Position numbers and translations under genes: made by a program. From positions 1 through 64,000 of the forward strand of contig URYL01000013.1 in NCBI GenBank assembly GCA_900552075.1: 64,000 nt of DNA. Reading direction: 5' to 3'. This document shows, one piece after another, positions 8,854 through 17,880 of this stretch (the stretch's first letter is position 1; the number at the start of each line of letters is the position of its first letter). This stretch comes from an uncultured Bacteroides sp. (GTDB taxonomy: Bacteria > Bacteroidota > Bacteroidia > Bacteroidales > Bacteroidaceae). The notes under the pieces are model-generated. The model searched no databases. It worked only from the letters and a program-made list of their open reading frames with translations, and had not been told where the DNA came from.

Positions 8854-11268
8854 TCATTTATTGTTCAGCGGAAGAGCTTCATCCCAAATCTTAATCGCAT
8901 GTACATAGCCACTGAACGGCCAATTGCCTTCCGCATTTTGTCCCAAAGTTACAAATTGTATCGGTTTTATCAGCAACTGAATGTCTTTCGAGCTGATTAA
9001 TTGGTCATTTATATACACTTTTTCTATTCTTCCATCAAAAACAACATAAATATGTTGCCACTTCCCGGCCAAACTCTGGGCATCCTTATAACCCACGTCT
9101 TCATAAAAGCCATAATGGTTCAGCATGCCGCAACGTGGTTCTGTCCCATTCACCAGCATGATTTTTTCCATTTCATCGTGTGAACTGGTAAAATCGGCCA
9201 CACATTCATTTTCTGCCAGTTCCGGGTTCAGCACCCACGCCTCCAATGTATAAGGCGCATTGTCACGAAGCGTAGCCGGCAACGTAAAGCTGGAGCGGAA
9301 GAACTGCTTGCCTTCAAAACGGAAAGCCTTCTTACCTTGCACTTCCTCCACCACTACCGGCGCTTTCTGTGCCTCGAAATAACCTTCCACTACTCCTTTA
9401 TTCGGAATATACGGTACCGTATCTCCTACGGCGAAATCTTCGGCTGTCATAGAGACCAGCAATCCTTTCTTTACACGGTCGGAAGCCTCCACACGTACCA
9501 GTCCCACTATGGCATCGTATGCTTTTTCCACTTCTTCCTGCTTCCAGTTATAATACCGGAAATTCGTCAAGACCAGTTCCTTGTCTGCGGACTGAATCAT
9601 CACTTTTCCACGTTGTACATAGTCTTCTGCCGACTTGGAAGTCCAATGGTTGTTTTCATATACCCAGACAGTGGCTGTATGTGCTTCCTTCTTATTGATG
9701 ACCGGTGATTCGAATTCCAGCTGCGTACCCGGTGCCAAGACGATGGCTTCCTGTCCTCCTATACGCTTGCGGGAAACTTGTCCGGTTTTCAGACGGAAAA
9801 TACCACCCAGCATACCACCGTCGTTCTTCCATTCCGTACCATTCCAGTCCAGTCCGGAGAGTCCCATCCACAGCTGAGGAGAAGCTGTTTCGTATTCCCC
9901 AAATACCTTGATGTTCCACAATGCACCGGCAAAACCGTTTTTCTGTGTACCTGTGGTCGTTAATCGTACATAACGTGCATCCGTATCTCCGAAATCCACC
10001 ATCGGACTTCCTGCCAGATAATTGTCACGCTTGTCTGCAAAGACCTTCCACTGCTTTCCATCCACTGAGGTTTCAATCAGGTATTGATAATAAGATGTAC
10101 CGTATTCAAACTGCGTCCAGATGGTACGTATCTTTTCCACCTTCTGCAAATCAATTTCAATCCATTCCTGCCCCATGGTTTTCGGACGCCACAACGTACC
10201 GTTATTGTCATCCACCGCATATTCGGGCAAGAAATTCTCGTCATAATACGAAGAAGCTTTGACTGGTTTTCCGTATGCCAGATTCTTCGATTTCAAGATA
10301 CTTTTGGCAAAAGCACCGACTCCACTGTGGGTCCCTTCCACCGGTACAATCGAGCCATCGGCATTAAACTCCAGCTTGTCTATGCAAAGCTGGCGATGGA
10401 ATCCCCGATTGGAATGAGGATTGTCGTGACGATGATAGACAATATAGTAATTGTCGCCTTCCTTCAGAATACTGTGATGCCCCGGACCATGCACCGTACC
10501 GTCGGCCGAGGTTTTCAGTACCGTACCTCTGTACGTATAAGGACCGAGCGGCCCTACTGTACTTGTGGCATATTGTACATGATAGGTACTGTCATGACAA
10601 GAATCGGAGGAATACATGAAATAATAAATTCCGTTCCGCTTCATGACAAACGGAGCCTCAAAAAAGTCCTTGATTTCCGTATTGGGTATCAGCTTCGTTT
10701 CCACAAAACCTTTCATGTCGGGTGTCATTTTTCCCGCCCCGCAACCGAAGCCTTTGTAAATGCCCCATGTTCCCCAATACAGATACACGGAACCATCGTC
10801 ATCCACAAACGACTGCCCGTCCAGTGTGATGGCATTCTTTACAAACCGATCAGGTACCAGCACTGCTTCACTCTCGCCGAGCACGTTCTTCCACGGGCCA
10901 CGTGGCGTTTCAGCCATTCCCTCATACACATTACACGGCTGGCAATAAAACATCCGATATGTTCCATCCGTATGTTTCATCACATCCGGTGCCCAAATCC
11001 AGTGACTGTTCGGCCAGTTCATCGGCATAATGGTCCAGTTCTCAAAATCCTTGCTACACCACACCTGTGCAGGGCCAAAACCGGCTCCACTTCCATCGGT
11101 CGTGGCATATACATAATACATGTCTCCAAATTTCTTTACAGTAGGATCTGCAAAATAACCGGGAATAAAAGGATTGCCTGCTCCCGGTGTATTCCACTCC
11201 ACTTTCTGCGAATACATCGCCTGCAAGGCCATTCCCAAAAACAAACCCGTCAGAACTTGCTTTTTCAT
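8854..11268 (-). CDS. GH43-family glycosidase with F5/8C and LamG-like domains
   Basis: After a signal peptide, a five-bladed GH43 domain (to about residue 320) shows the three acidic residues in YFADPT, ITLDGQSFVDDDG and FFEAPF. A discoidin (F5/8 type C) domain follows (from NLAYGKPVKAS), then an unassigned stretch and a C-terminal LamG-like domain (YTLEAWV to VHAIKIWDE). GH43 enzymes are mostly alpha-L-arabinofuranosidases, xylosidases or galactosidases; alpha-L-arabinofuranosidase is inferred from the two GH127 neighbours. I moved the start from 11304 to the ATG at 11268 (MKKQVLTG) because this gives a clean signal peptide and avoids overlapping the upstream GH97 gene. Confidence 0.88.
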   Translation of the reverse strand: MKKQVLTGLFLGMALQAMYSQKVEWNTPGAGNPFIPGYFADPTVKKFGDMYYVYATTDGSGAGFGPAQVWCSKDFENWTIMPMNWPNSHWIWAPDVMKHTDGTYRMFYCQPCNVYEGMAETPRGPWKNVLGESEAVLVPDRFVKNAITLDGQSFVDDDGSVYLYWGTWGIYKGFGCGAGKMTPDMKGFVETKLIPNTEIKDFFEAPFVMKRNGIYYFMYSSDSCHDSTYHVQYATSTVGPLGPYTYRGTVLKTSADGTVHGPGHHSILKEGDNYYIVYHRHDNPHSNRGFHRQLCIDKLEFNADGSIVPVEGTHSGVGAFAKSILKSKNLAYGKPVKASSYYDENFLPEYAVDDNNGTLWRPKTMGQEWIEIDLQKVEKIRTIWTQFEYGTSYYQYLIETSVDGKQWKVFADKRDNYLAGSPMVDFGDTDARYVRLTTTGTQKNGFAGALWNIKVFGEYETASPQLWMGLSGLDWNGTEWKNDGGMLGGIFRLKTGQVSRKRIGGQEAIVLAPGTQLEFESPVINKKEAHTATVWVYENNHWTSKSAEDYVQRGKVMIQSADKELVLTNFRYYNWKQEEVEKAYDAIVGLVRVEASDRVKKGLLVSMTAEDFAVGDTVPYIPNKGVVEGYFEAQKAPVVVEEVQGKKAFRFEGKQFFRSSFTLPATLRDNAPYTLEAWVLNPELAENECVADFTSSHDEMEKIMLVNGTEPRCGMLNHYGFYEDVGYKDAQSLAGKWQHIYVVFDGRIEKVYINDQLISSKDIQLLIKPIQFVTLGQNAEGNWPFSGYVHAIKIWDEALPLNNK

Positions 11269-11287
11269 TGTGTTTCTCTTTTTCTTA

Positions 11288-14020
11288 TTATAGGTGAACT
11301 TCATTCAAAATAGGTATCTCTATCTCATAAAAATACTCCTTCAGCAACTGATACATCTCCGGGTCGTATGATTTCAGTTTTGTACGACGGTTCATGGAGT
11401 TATGTACCTTATTGGGAGTCTCCGAATAACGGTTGCAGTTGAAGAACGACTGTACACACTCTGCAAAATATTCTTCCTTGTTGGAAAGCGCATAAGTATC
11501 TTTCCACAAGCCCTTGGCAATAGCATGCTGCATACATTTCTCCAGACGGTCGTTGAAATCAGGTTCTACTCCCACAATGCCGATAGTATGGAACAAATGC
11601 GCAAACTCATGAATCAGGATATTCTCGCCCACATACCGGTCGCCCGGCAAAGCCAGCACGTTCTCTTCTCCGCAGCTGGCCGAGAAGTCATCCTCCGGCG
11701 CCCCGCCAAATCCCCGGGCCCGCTTGTTCCAGAAAGCAATGTTTTCCGGCGTATTGCAGATATGCGCATATTCAGGCAAGTCGCACACCTCTTCATGCTC
11801 TCCGATAATCATCACATGACAACCTTTGCTCACCATTTCTTTCTTAACGTCCGGACGCTTTGCCGTCATCAACGACACAATCTCATAGGCTTTTTCCAAC
11901 GCCTCGTCGCGCACGTGTTCCGAAGACACAATGTACAAGCCGTCCACTGCCAAGTATTTTTTATAGAAAGCAGGAATCCCCTTTCCTTCCGGTACAGCCG
12001 AAGGTTTCACTTCTGCCACAAACGTGCGTTCCAGTTTCAAGGCAAAACCACCTCCCGAAGCCAGATGAATGGGTAACTTCGTATTCGCATCCACGATGAA
12101 GGTCTGCTTTACGTAATCTTCCGCCTGATGAGAAGCATTGATACCGTCCTTAAACAAGGTACATCTGTATTTTTCTCCTTTGCCCAGGAACGAGAAGTCC
12201 AAGGTAATATCCCGCTCGTCCCAGTTCGTCATACCACCGATATACCAGTTGATATCCTTTTTACGAACCGTCACGATAGACTCACCCAGCTTACCCGAAT
12301 AAATAAAAGTAGAATCCACCTCCATCGGAATCGAACTGATGAAATCCACACATTCCTGCTCTTTCTGATAATTTGTCGGTGCGTCACACAGCATCGTAAA
12401 CGGAGAATCATGCACGATGTAAGCTGCCAGCTGATGACAGCGCGTGCCCATGCTGGCCGGTGTGGAATACATCGGCTGAAAGTCGCGTTTTGACAAGTTC
12501 TGCATCGCTCCCGGCGTATAGTCTACGTATCCCGCCATCAAGCGAATGTAAGGGAAAGTCACGTCATAGAGCGGCATGTTCTTTTCCACTTCACTCCATT
12601 TCATTTCCTCCATGCCGAACACACTCTCATAGTTCACCACGTTCGGATACGTACGGTTCAGTCCCGTCGGTTTGTAGATACCGTGATAGTCCAGCATCAG
12701 CTTATACTCGGCCGCCTTTGCTGCAATGCGATAAATCATTTCTACTGCCGTCTGGTCATCCCGGTCCAGGAAATCCACCTTGAATCCCTTGATACCCATT
12801 TCCGAATATTTCCGACAAGCCTCATCCAACTGTGAATCCAGCACGTTGAATACCGTCCAAAGTACCAGTTCCACACCCTTGCTCTTTCCATAACGGACCA
12901 GCTCCGGCAAATCCAGTTCTGGAATCGTCTTCAGCATGTCCCCACTCTTCGGGTCATACCATCCTTCGTCCAGCACCACATACTCCAGTCCGTTGCGAGA
13001 AGCAAAGTCAATATAATATTTATATGTATCCATGTTGATGCCGGCCTTGAAAGGTACTCCCTTCAGGTTCCAGTCATTCCACCAGTCCCATGCCACCTTT
13101 CCCGGTTTCACCCACGAGCAGTCACCGATACGGTTCGGTGAAGCCAAGGCATACACCAAGTTGTTTACCGGCATATCGGTATCCTTTTCCGTAATAGCTA
13201 AGATACGCCACGGATACGTACGGTTACCTTTTACATGTGCAATGTAATCTTCCGCTTCCGTCACATACTCCTGCTTGCGCCAGGGATAAAAGTCTGTCTT
13301 TTTCGGATAAGGAGCAAACACCCCTTTCAAGGCCTGCTTCCCGTCCGGCTGTACGAACATACCCGGATACGCCTCCAAATCAGATTCCAGCAACGTCACC
13401 TTTACCTGCTTGCAATCCACTGTGACCGGCAAGAAGGCCAGTTCCTGCGGTGCTTCCGACAACGGTTTTACCTCATACGTATTCTGGAATGCCATCGCCA
13501 TCGGCTTTTCCTTATTCGTAGAATACGGAAGATAAGCTGTATAATCACCGGCAAACCGGAACTCCGCTATTTCATTCTTAATAATCAAATCCTCTTTTGA
13601 AGAAGTATAAAAGCGATAAGCCACTCCGTCGTTGTAGACACGGAAATAAGCTCCGCAGCCACCTTTCAGCTTCAAGTTCATTTCATTGCAAGTTACCTGA
13701 AACGACTTGAAGCGATAAAAAGGTGCATCAATGTCCTGAATCATCTTTTTCGTCTTAGAAGAAATCACTTTCTCCCCGCCAACCGAAGCCGACGTTTTTC
13801 CTTCTTGAATTAACCCTAATTTACTATCTACAACAATAAGAGAGTCTTTATGATATATACAATAAGTCAACCCATTTGCACCGGATGAGACCTCCACCTT
13901 CAGGTGTTTATCCGGCGACTGCACCACATATATTTTATTACTGGCTGCCATTGAAGAAAGGCAACCGAAAAGCCATAAAACGGCACCCAACAAAAACAAC
14001 GATGTATTTTTCATACCCAC
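11288..14020 (-). CDS. GH97 (retaining, alpha-galactosidase type) fused to a putative zinc metallopeptidase
   Basis: Residues about 28-665 are a complete GH97 enzyme. Asp416 in GFKVDFLD matches the nucleophile position of the retaining alpha-galactosidase BtGH97b, and Glu471/472 in VFGMEEMKW matches its acid/base; inverting SusB-type enzymes lack that Asp. Residues about 675-910 are an extra domain with HEFAH (804-808) and, about 40 residues later, NKEEYFAE (Glu850 or Glu854), a gluzincin-like zinc-site layout. Typical GH97 proteins are about 650-700 residues, so this is a fusion. The N terminus has a signal peptide with a possible lipobox (LFGC, Cys20). It heads the GH97-GH43-GH127 transcript. 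Alpha-galactosidase is likely; peptidase activity is inferred. Confidence 0.9.
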   Translation of the reverse strand: MGMKNTSLFLLGAVLWLFGCLSSMAASNKIYVVQSPDKHLKVEVSSGANGLTYCIYHKDSLIVVDSKLGLIQEGKTSASVGGEKVISSKTKKMIQDIDAPFYRFKSFQVTCNEMNLKLKGGCGAYFRVYNDGVAYRFYTSSKEDLIIKNEIAEFRFAGDYTAYLPYSTNKEKPMAMAFQNTYEVKPLSEAPQELAFLPVTVDCKQVKVTLLESDLEAYPGMFVQPDGKQALKGVFAPYPKKTDFYPWRKQEYVTEAEDYIAHVKGNRTYPWRILAITEKDTDMPVNNLVYALASPNRIGDCSWVKPGKVAWDWWNDWNLKGVPFKAGINMDTYKYYIDFASRNGLEYVVLDEGWYDPKSGDMLKTIPELDLPELVRYGKSKGVELVLWTVFNVLDSQLDEACRKYSEMGIKGFKVDFLDRDDQTAVEMIYRIAAKAAEYKLMLDYHGIYKPTGLNRTYPNVVNYESVFGMEEMKWSEVEKNMPLYDVTFPYIRLMAGYVDYTPGAMQNLSKRDFQPMYSTPASMGTRCHQLAAYIVHDSPFTMLCDAPTNYQKEQECVDFISSIPMEVDSTFIYSGKLGESIVTVRKKDINWYIGGMTNWDERDITLDFSFLGKGEKYRCTLFKDGINASHQAEDYVKQTFIVDANTKLPIHLASGGGFALKLERTFVAEVKPSAVPEGKGIPAFYKKYLAVDGLYIVSSEHVRDEALEKAYEIVSLMTAKRPDVKKEMVSKGCHVMIIGEHEEVCDLPEYAHICNTPENIAFWNKRARGFGGAPEDDFSASCGEENVLALPGDRYVGENILIHEFAHLFHTIGIVGVEPDFNDRLEKCMQHAIAKGLWKDTYALSNKEEYFAECVQSFFNCNRYSETPNKVHNSMNRRTKLKSYDPEMYQLLKEYFYEIEIPILNEVHL

Positions 14021-14105
14021 AGATTTACTTTTTCCGATTACAAAGAAAAAAGATAAACGAATAAGTTTCTGACAGGGAAGTCTGAAACGATAACAATATC
14101 ATCCC
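14021..14105 (-). promoter_or_regulatory. Probable promoter region of the GH97-GH43-GH127 transcript
   Basis: The terminator at 14106-14141 makes an own promoter for GH97 likely. A near-perfect inverted repeat (GTTTCTGAC 14065-14073, GTCTGAAAC 14080-14088, 6-nt spacer) is the only clear operator-like sequence. I see no exact TAnnTTTG box. Confidence 0.35.
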
Positions 14106-14141
14106 AAAATCCCTTCTCCTACTCTTAGAAGAAGGGATTTT
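14106..14141 (-). terminator. Terminator after the EamA transporter gene
   Basis: Perfect 12-bp arms (14106-14117 and 14130-14141) lie just past the EamA stop codon on the minus strand. They separate the HEXXH-M24-EamA transcript from GH97. Confidence 0.75.
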
Positions 14142-14175
14142 GTACTATTTTTTCATCCTACTGGACGATTTTTGC

Positions 14176-15066
14176 CTACTTCTTAGCCTTCACGAAGTAC
14201 TGGTTAAACACGATGCCTAACACAATCATCACCAATCCTATGTAAGTGGTAAAGACGATGCGTTCGCCCAGCACCACGGAGATGAAGAACAATGACATGA
14301 AAGGAGACAGGTAACACAGCTGGTTGATCAACGCCGGATTGGAGGTCTTCCGCATGGCCAGTCCGAAGAAGATAAACGGGATACCCATTTCAAAACCTCC
14401 CACATACATGCCCGACAACACTCCGATCAAAGAATGTAGGTTCAATCCGACACACAACGCACCGATAGACAAATAAACCGAGCCGAACAGGAAAGTCAGA
14501 AACAGCACCACACTGCCGTCTGTCTGCACCTTATTCCGGTTGTTGAACATCCAGTAGGCAGCCCACAGCACCGCACTCAATGCCGCCAACAGAAAGCCTT
14601 CGGCCGACACGGTCATTTCACCTTCAAAACCTGTGCCGATAGAAATCAAGGCTACCCCTGCCAACGACACAAACATCCCGATATACTTCTTTTTCGGAAT
14701 CGGCTGCCCGGCAAACAGCGCCAGCAAAATCAGCAGCACAATCGGCCACGCATAATTGATGGGCTGTGCCACCTGTGCCGGAAGCAGTTCGTACGCCTTG
14801 AACAGCACCAGATAGTAGGCCACCGGATTCAGCAGCCCTAATGCCGCATAATACAGCCATTGCTTCCCGGTCAGGCCTCCCAACAGCCTCCATTTCCGCT
14901 GTACGGTGAGCAACACCGTAAATATCACCAGCGAGGTCAGGCTGGCCACCCACAACATTTCAAAATGCGTCAGATAACGCAACGCCATCTTGAACGCCGT
15001 GGCTACCGTCGACCAGCTCAACACCGCTACGCAGGCACACGCAATCGCTTTGTTATCGTTTGTCAT
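14176..15066 (-). CDS. EamA/DMT-family transporter, YddG-like
   Basis: This protein of 296 residues has about ten hydrophobic helices and two EamA repeats (the second starts near LLAALSAVLWAAYW). Layout and motifs such as AQPINYAWPIVL resemble YddG-type amino acid exporters of the drug/metabolite transporter superfamily. Substrate and direction cannot be read from the sequence. It overlaps the M24 aminopeptidase gene by 4 bp, so the two are translationally coupled, which points to a product of peptide breakdown such as an amino acid. It ends at a strong terminator. It could be a core gene pair unrelated to the PUL. Confidence 0.82.
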   Translation of the reverse strand: MTNDNKAIACACVAVLSWSTVATAFKMALRYLTHFEMLWVASLTSLVIFTVLLTVQRKWRLLGGLTGKQWLYYAALGLLNPVAYYLVLFKAYELLPAQVAQPINYAWPIVLLILLALFAGQPIPKKKYIGMFVSLAGVALISIGTGFEGEMTVSAEGFLLAALSAVLWAAYWMFNNRNKVQTDGSVVLFLTFLFGSVYLSIGALCVGLNLHSLIGVLSGMYVGGFEMGIPFIFFGLAMRKTSNPALINQLCYLSPFMSLFFISVVLGERIVFTTYIGLVMIVLGIVFNQYFVKAKK

Positions 15067-16436
15067 CTCAGGGCCTCCACTTCTTCGGTTGTCAACGGAA
15101 TCCTCTGGCCCAGTCGCCGTGCCCCGGTGGCCGTAATCAAGTAATCCTCTTCGTTACGCAAGCCCGTAAAATCACGGTAACTCTCCAGTTTCTCATAATT
15201 GATGAAATCCGTAAAGCGATGCTCCGATTTCCAATAATCTATCAGCTCCGGAATAAAATAAATACCCGGTTCAATGGTCAGCACAAAACCCGGTTCCAGT
15301 TTACGGGCCAAACGCAACGACTTCCGTCCGAACTGCGTACTCTTGGGATGTCCGTCATAGCCTACCCACACTTCACCTAAGTTCTCCATGTCGTGTACAT
15401 CCAGTCCCATCATGTGCCCCAGCCCACAAGGGAAGAACATGGCATGCGCTCCCTGTTCCACGGCATCTGCCGGATTGCCTTTCATCAAGCCCAGCCCTTT
15501 CAAGCCTTCGCAAATCACCCGACAAGCCAAATCGTATACATCCCGGAAATACACTCCCGGCTTCAAGGCATCCACTGCCGCCCGATGCGCTGCCACCTGA
15601 ATGTCGTACACATCCTTCTGGCAGCTGGAGAATTTCTTTCCGGCACAGATGGTTGACGACATGTCTCCGGCATAGCCCATCTCCGTTTCTGCTCCTGCAT
15701 CCACCAACAGCATATCGCCTTCCTTCACCGTATGGCCATAATAATGGTTGTGAAGCGTCTGTCCGCACACTGTAGCGATGGTCGGGAAAGACAAACGGCA
15801 TCCGTTTGCCCGAGCCACTGCCTCCAAAGCCGCAGCCGCTTCATACTCTTTCATGCCGATGCGCAACACCCGCATGGCTTCCAGATGCATTTCTGCCGTC
15901 ACGTTGCAAGCCCGTTCAATCTCCGCAATTTCCTCTTCCGTCTTGTGATTCCGCAAGTCGACAATCCCTTTGATAAACGGTACAGAAGGAAGCTCCGCTC
16001 CCGGTTTTACTCCTAACAAATCCATCAGTTTCAACCGATGCTCGGCACGGTAGGGCGGCAAATAATGCACCATCCGCTTTTGTGCCACCACTTTCTGCAC
16101 GTATGTCTTCAGTTCGGCCAACGGACGTGTTTCCGTCACCCCTACCCGCTGTGCTTTCTCATGTAAGGTAGGCTGCGTACCCATCCACACAATATGGTCG
16201 ATGGTCAGTTCGTCGCCAAAAATGATTTCACGCCCCTCATCAATATCAATTACCGCAGCCAATCCGGCATACGACAAACCCCAGAAATACAGGAAGGAAG
16301 AATCCTGCCGGTAATCGTACGTGTTGTCCTCATAATTCATTCCGCACTCGTCGTTCCCTAAAAAGAGGAGCAGGCCTGAGCCCACACTCTCCTTCAATTG
16401 CCGCCTGCGGGCGACATACGTTTCTTTTGCAAACAT
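15063..16436 (-). CDS. pepP: M24B Xaa-Pro aminopeptidase
   Basis: An N-terminal aminopeptidase P domain (about 1-160) precedes the pita-bread M24 fold. The five metal ligands are visible: Asp246 in LLVDAGAE, Asp258 in YAGDMSS, His341 in PCGLGHMMG, Glu389 in LTIEPGIY and Glu429 in GLRNEED. The enzyme removes an N-terminal residue that precedes proline. There is no signal peptide, so it is cytosolic and would act on imported peptides. It starts 12 bp after the secreted HEXXH protein and overlaps the EamA transporter, so all three probably share a transcript inside the PUL. Confidence 0.9.
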   Translation of the reverse strand: MFAKETYVARRRQLKESVGSGLLLFLGNDECGMNYEDNTYDYRQDSSFLYFWGLSYAGLAAVIDIDEGREIIFGDELTIDHIVWMGTQPTLHEKAQRVGVTETRPLAELKTYVQKVVAQKRMVHYLPPYRAEHRLKLMDLLGVKPGAELPSVPFIKGIVDLRNHKTEEEIAEIERACNVTAEMHLEAMRVLRIGMKEYEAAAALEAVARANGCRLSFPTIATVCGQTLHNHYYGHTVKEGDMLLVDAGAETEMGYAGDMSSTICAGKKFSSCQKDVYDIQVAAHRAAVDALKPGVYFRDVYDLACRVICEGLKGLGLMKGNPADAVEQGAHAMFFPCGLGHMMGLDVHDMENLGEVWVGYDGHPKSTQFGRKSLRLARKLEPGFVLTIEPGIYFIPELIDYWKSEHRFTDFINYEKLESYRDFTGLRNEEDYLITATGARRLGQRIPLTTEEVEALR

Positions 16437-16448
16437 AGTTTTATCCTT

Positions 16449-17801
16449 TTAGTTCTTTAAATCCGTACCTTTCAATTTGATGCGATAAGGCCATTGTGCA
16501 TCTTTTTCCCCGCTCCGAGGCGAAGGATTCATCCAATGCTCCTCCGGTGCCCCCATCACTACCAACCACAAATATACTAACTTCTCGTTTTCAGGTACCT
16601 TAAAAGTCAGTTTTCCTGTCTGCTTGGCACTCATTTCGCCATACAGACTTTTTCCGTCCGCCTTTACAGCTACAAAACCATACCGCCAACCCGCTTTTTC
16701 CGGATGAACCGATACATAACCGTCCTGTGGACCTTTCAATCCCTCAAATTGTAAGGTTACCTTCGTCCCCGGTTCCGGTACCACCAACGGGATGACATTG
16801 AAGCCGTAGTTCTCCGGACAAACCTCGGCAGGTACCTGATACCATCCATCTGCCTGCTTCGTCAGCTTACAATCATATTGGTTGGCATAAGGCCGGGTAT
16901 TCTTCCACACCCGTTCAAAGTCCAGATTCACCAGATGGCGGCTGGCATCGAACATCTCGTCACAGAAAGCCTCCTGTGACAGCCCCGTCAGCCGTTTATA
17001 CGTCATCACCGGGTCTTCTCCCTTTTTTCCCTTCCGGAAAAGTTCGGCAATAATGGGACGTCCCCGCTTCACTCCCCAATACTCTAAGATATACGGAGAG
17101 TGATAGATATTCTCCAGGTGCAGATAAGCCTTGTGCGTCAGTTTCGTGAATGCATCCCAGTGATATTTTTCATCGGTCTGCCAGTCTGGATTGACCTGCC
17201 ACAACATCCATTGTGAAGCCATCTCGAAGAAACCGGAACCTCCCCAAGCCTCTCCTTCCCCGTCACACGAAATCTGCGACTGGAAACTGTGGCCCAGTTC
17301 GTGTGCCACACAGTTCAGCTTTTCATCCTGGATACGGTTGGGGGCCACCCACAAAGCTCCAATCTGCTGGTCATAATCCCCGCCGTAGGCCGTTCCCTCG
17401 AGCGAATAGTTAATCATGACCATCATCCGGTAACGGTCGCTCTTCGACCCCGGCTTGGTAAATTGTAGGGAATCCCGGAAAAACGTGTAGAAATGTTCCA
17501 GCTTGTCCGTCAAGTTGTTCAGGTCCACGTGCATGTCATGTCCTTCCAGCTGAGGAGGATTCGCCAGGTCATTGCCGAATCCCTTCTCCCAAAACACCGC
17601 CACATTGTCCGTGCAGCACATCCGCTGATAACTCCATTTGGAGTCCGGGTTATGGAGATCCATGCCCTGCAAATCTTTAGGGATGTAGATTTCTTTGCCT
17701 CTCAGTTTGTTATTGCACAAATCAACGGGACACACCGATTGTGAAAAAGCGGCAGAAGCCCATACCGTAAAAAGACAAGCAACAATATATCTCATAAGCA
17801 T
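16449..17801 (-). CDS. Secreted putative zinc metallopeptidase (DUF6055-like)
   Basis: A signal peptide (ending AAFSQ) leads into a roughly 300-residue domain with a zinc-binding HELGH at 167-171 inside CVAHELGHSFQ, and a downstream acidic residue in GFFEMASQ (Glu193) that could be a third ligand. The C-terminal ~130 residues look like a beta-sandwich. I associate this layout with DUF6055 proteins of Bacteroidota from memory; peptidase activity is inferred from the motif only. It lies 80 bp after the SusC-SusD-lipoprotein block and just before the Xaa-Pro aminopeptidase. An alternative ATG lies two codons downstream. Confidence 0.75.
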   Translation of the reverse strand: MLMRYIVACLFTVWASAAFSQSVCPVDLCNNKLRGKEIYIPKDLQGMDLHNPDSKWSYQRMCCTDNVAVFWEKGFGNDLANPPQLEGHDMHVDLNNLTDKLEHFYTFFRDSLQFTKPGSKSDRYRMMVMINYSLEGTAYGGDYDQQIGALWVAPNRIQDEKLNCVAHELGHSFQSQISCDGEGEAWGGSGFFEMASQWMLWQVNPDWQTDEKYHWDAFTKLTHKAYLHLENIYHSPYILEYWGVKRGRPIIAELFRKGKKGEDPVMTYKRLTGLSQEAFCDEMFDASRHLVNLDFERVWKNTRPYANQYDCKLTKQADGWYQVPAEVCPENYGFNVIPLVVPEPGTKVTLQFEGLKGPQDGYVSVHPEKAGWRYGFVAVKADGKSLYGEMSAKQTGKLTFKVPENEKLVYLWLVVMGAPEEHWMNPSPRSGEKDAQWPYRIKLKGTDLKN

Positions 17802-17819
17802 AAAATAAATTCTAAAAAA

Positions 17820-17852
17820 AGAATCCCACTATTCAACTTATAGCAGGATTCT
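17820..17852 (-). terminator. Hairpin after the DUF4859-like lipoprotein gene
   Basis: Arms AGAATCC (17820-17826) and GGATTCT (17846-17852) lie between the lipoprotein stop codon and the next minus-strand gene. The stem is short and there is no long T tract, so partial read-through is likely. Confidence 0.45.
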
Positions 17853-17880
17853 CTTCATTACCATTATTAAAACGACGTCA

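Noticed and set aside
10084..11313. 409-codon plus-strand open frame antisense to the GH43/GH97 junction
   Set aside because: It mirrors the strongly coding minus frame of the GH43 gene; its protein is His/Ile/Arg-rich with no domain or signal and no promoter fits.
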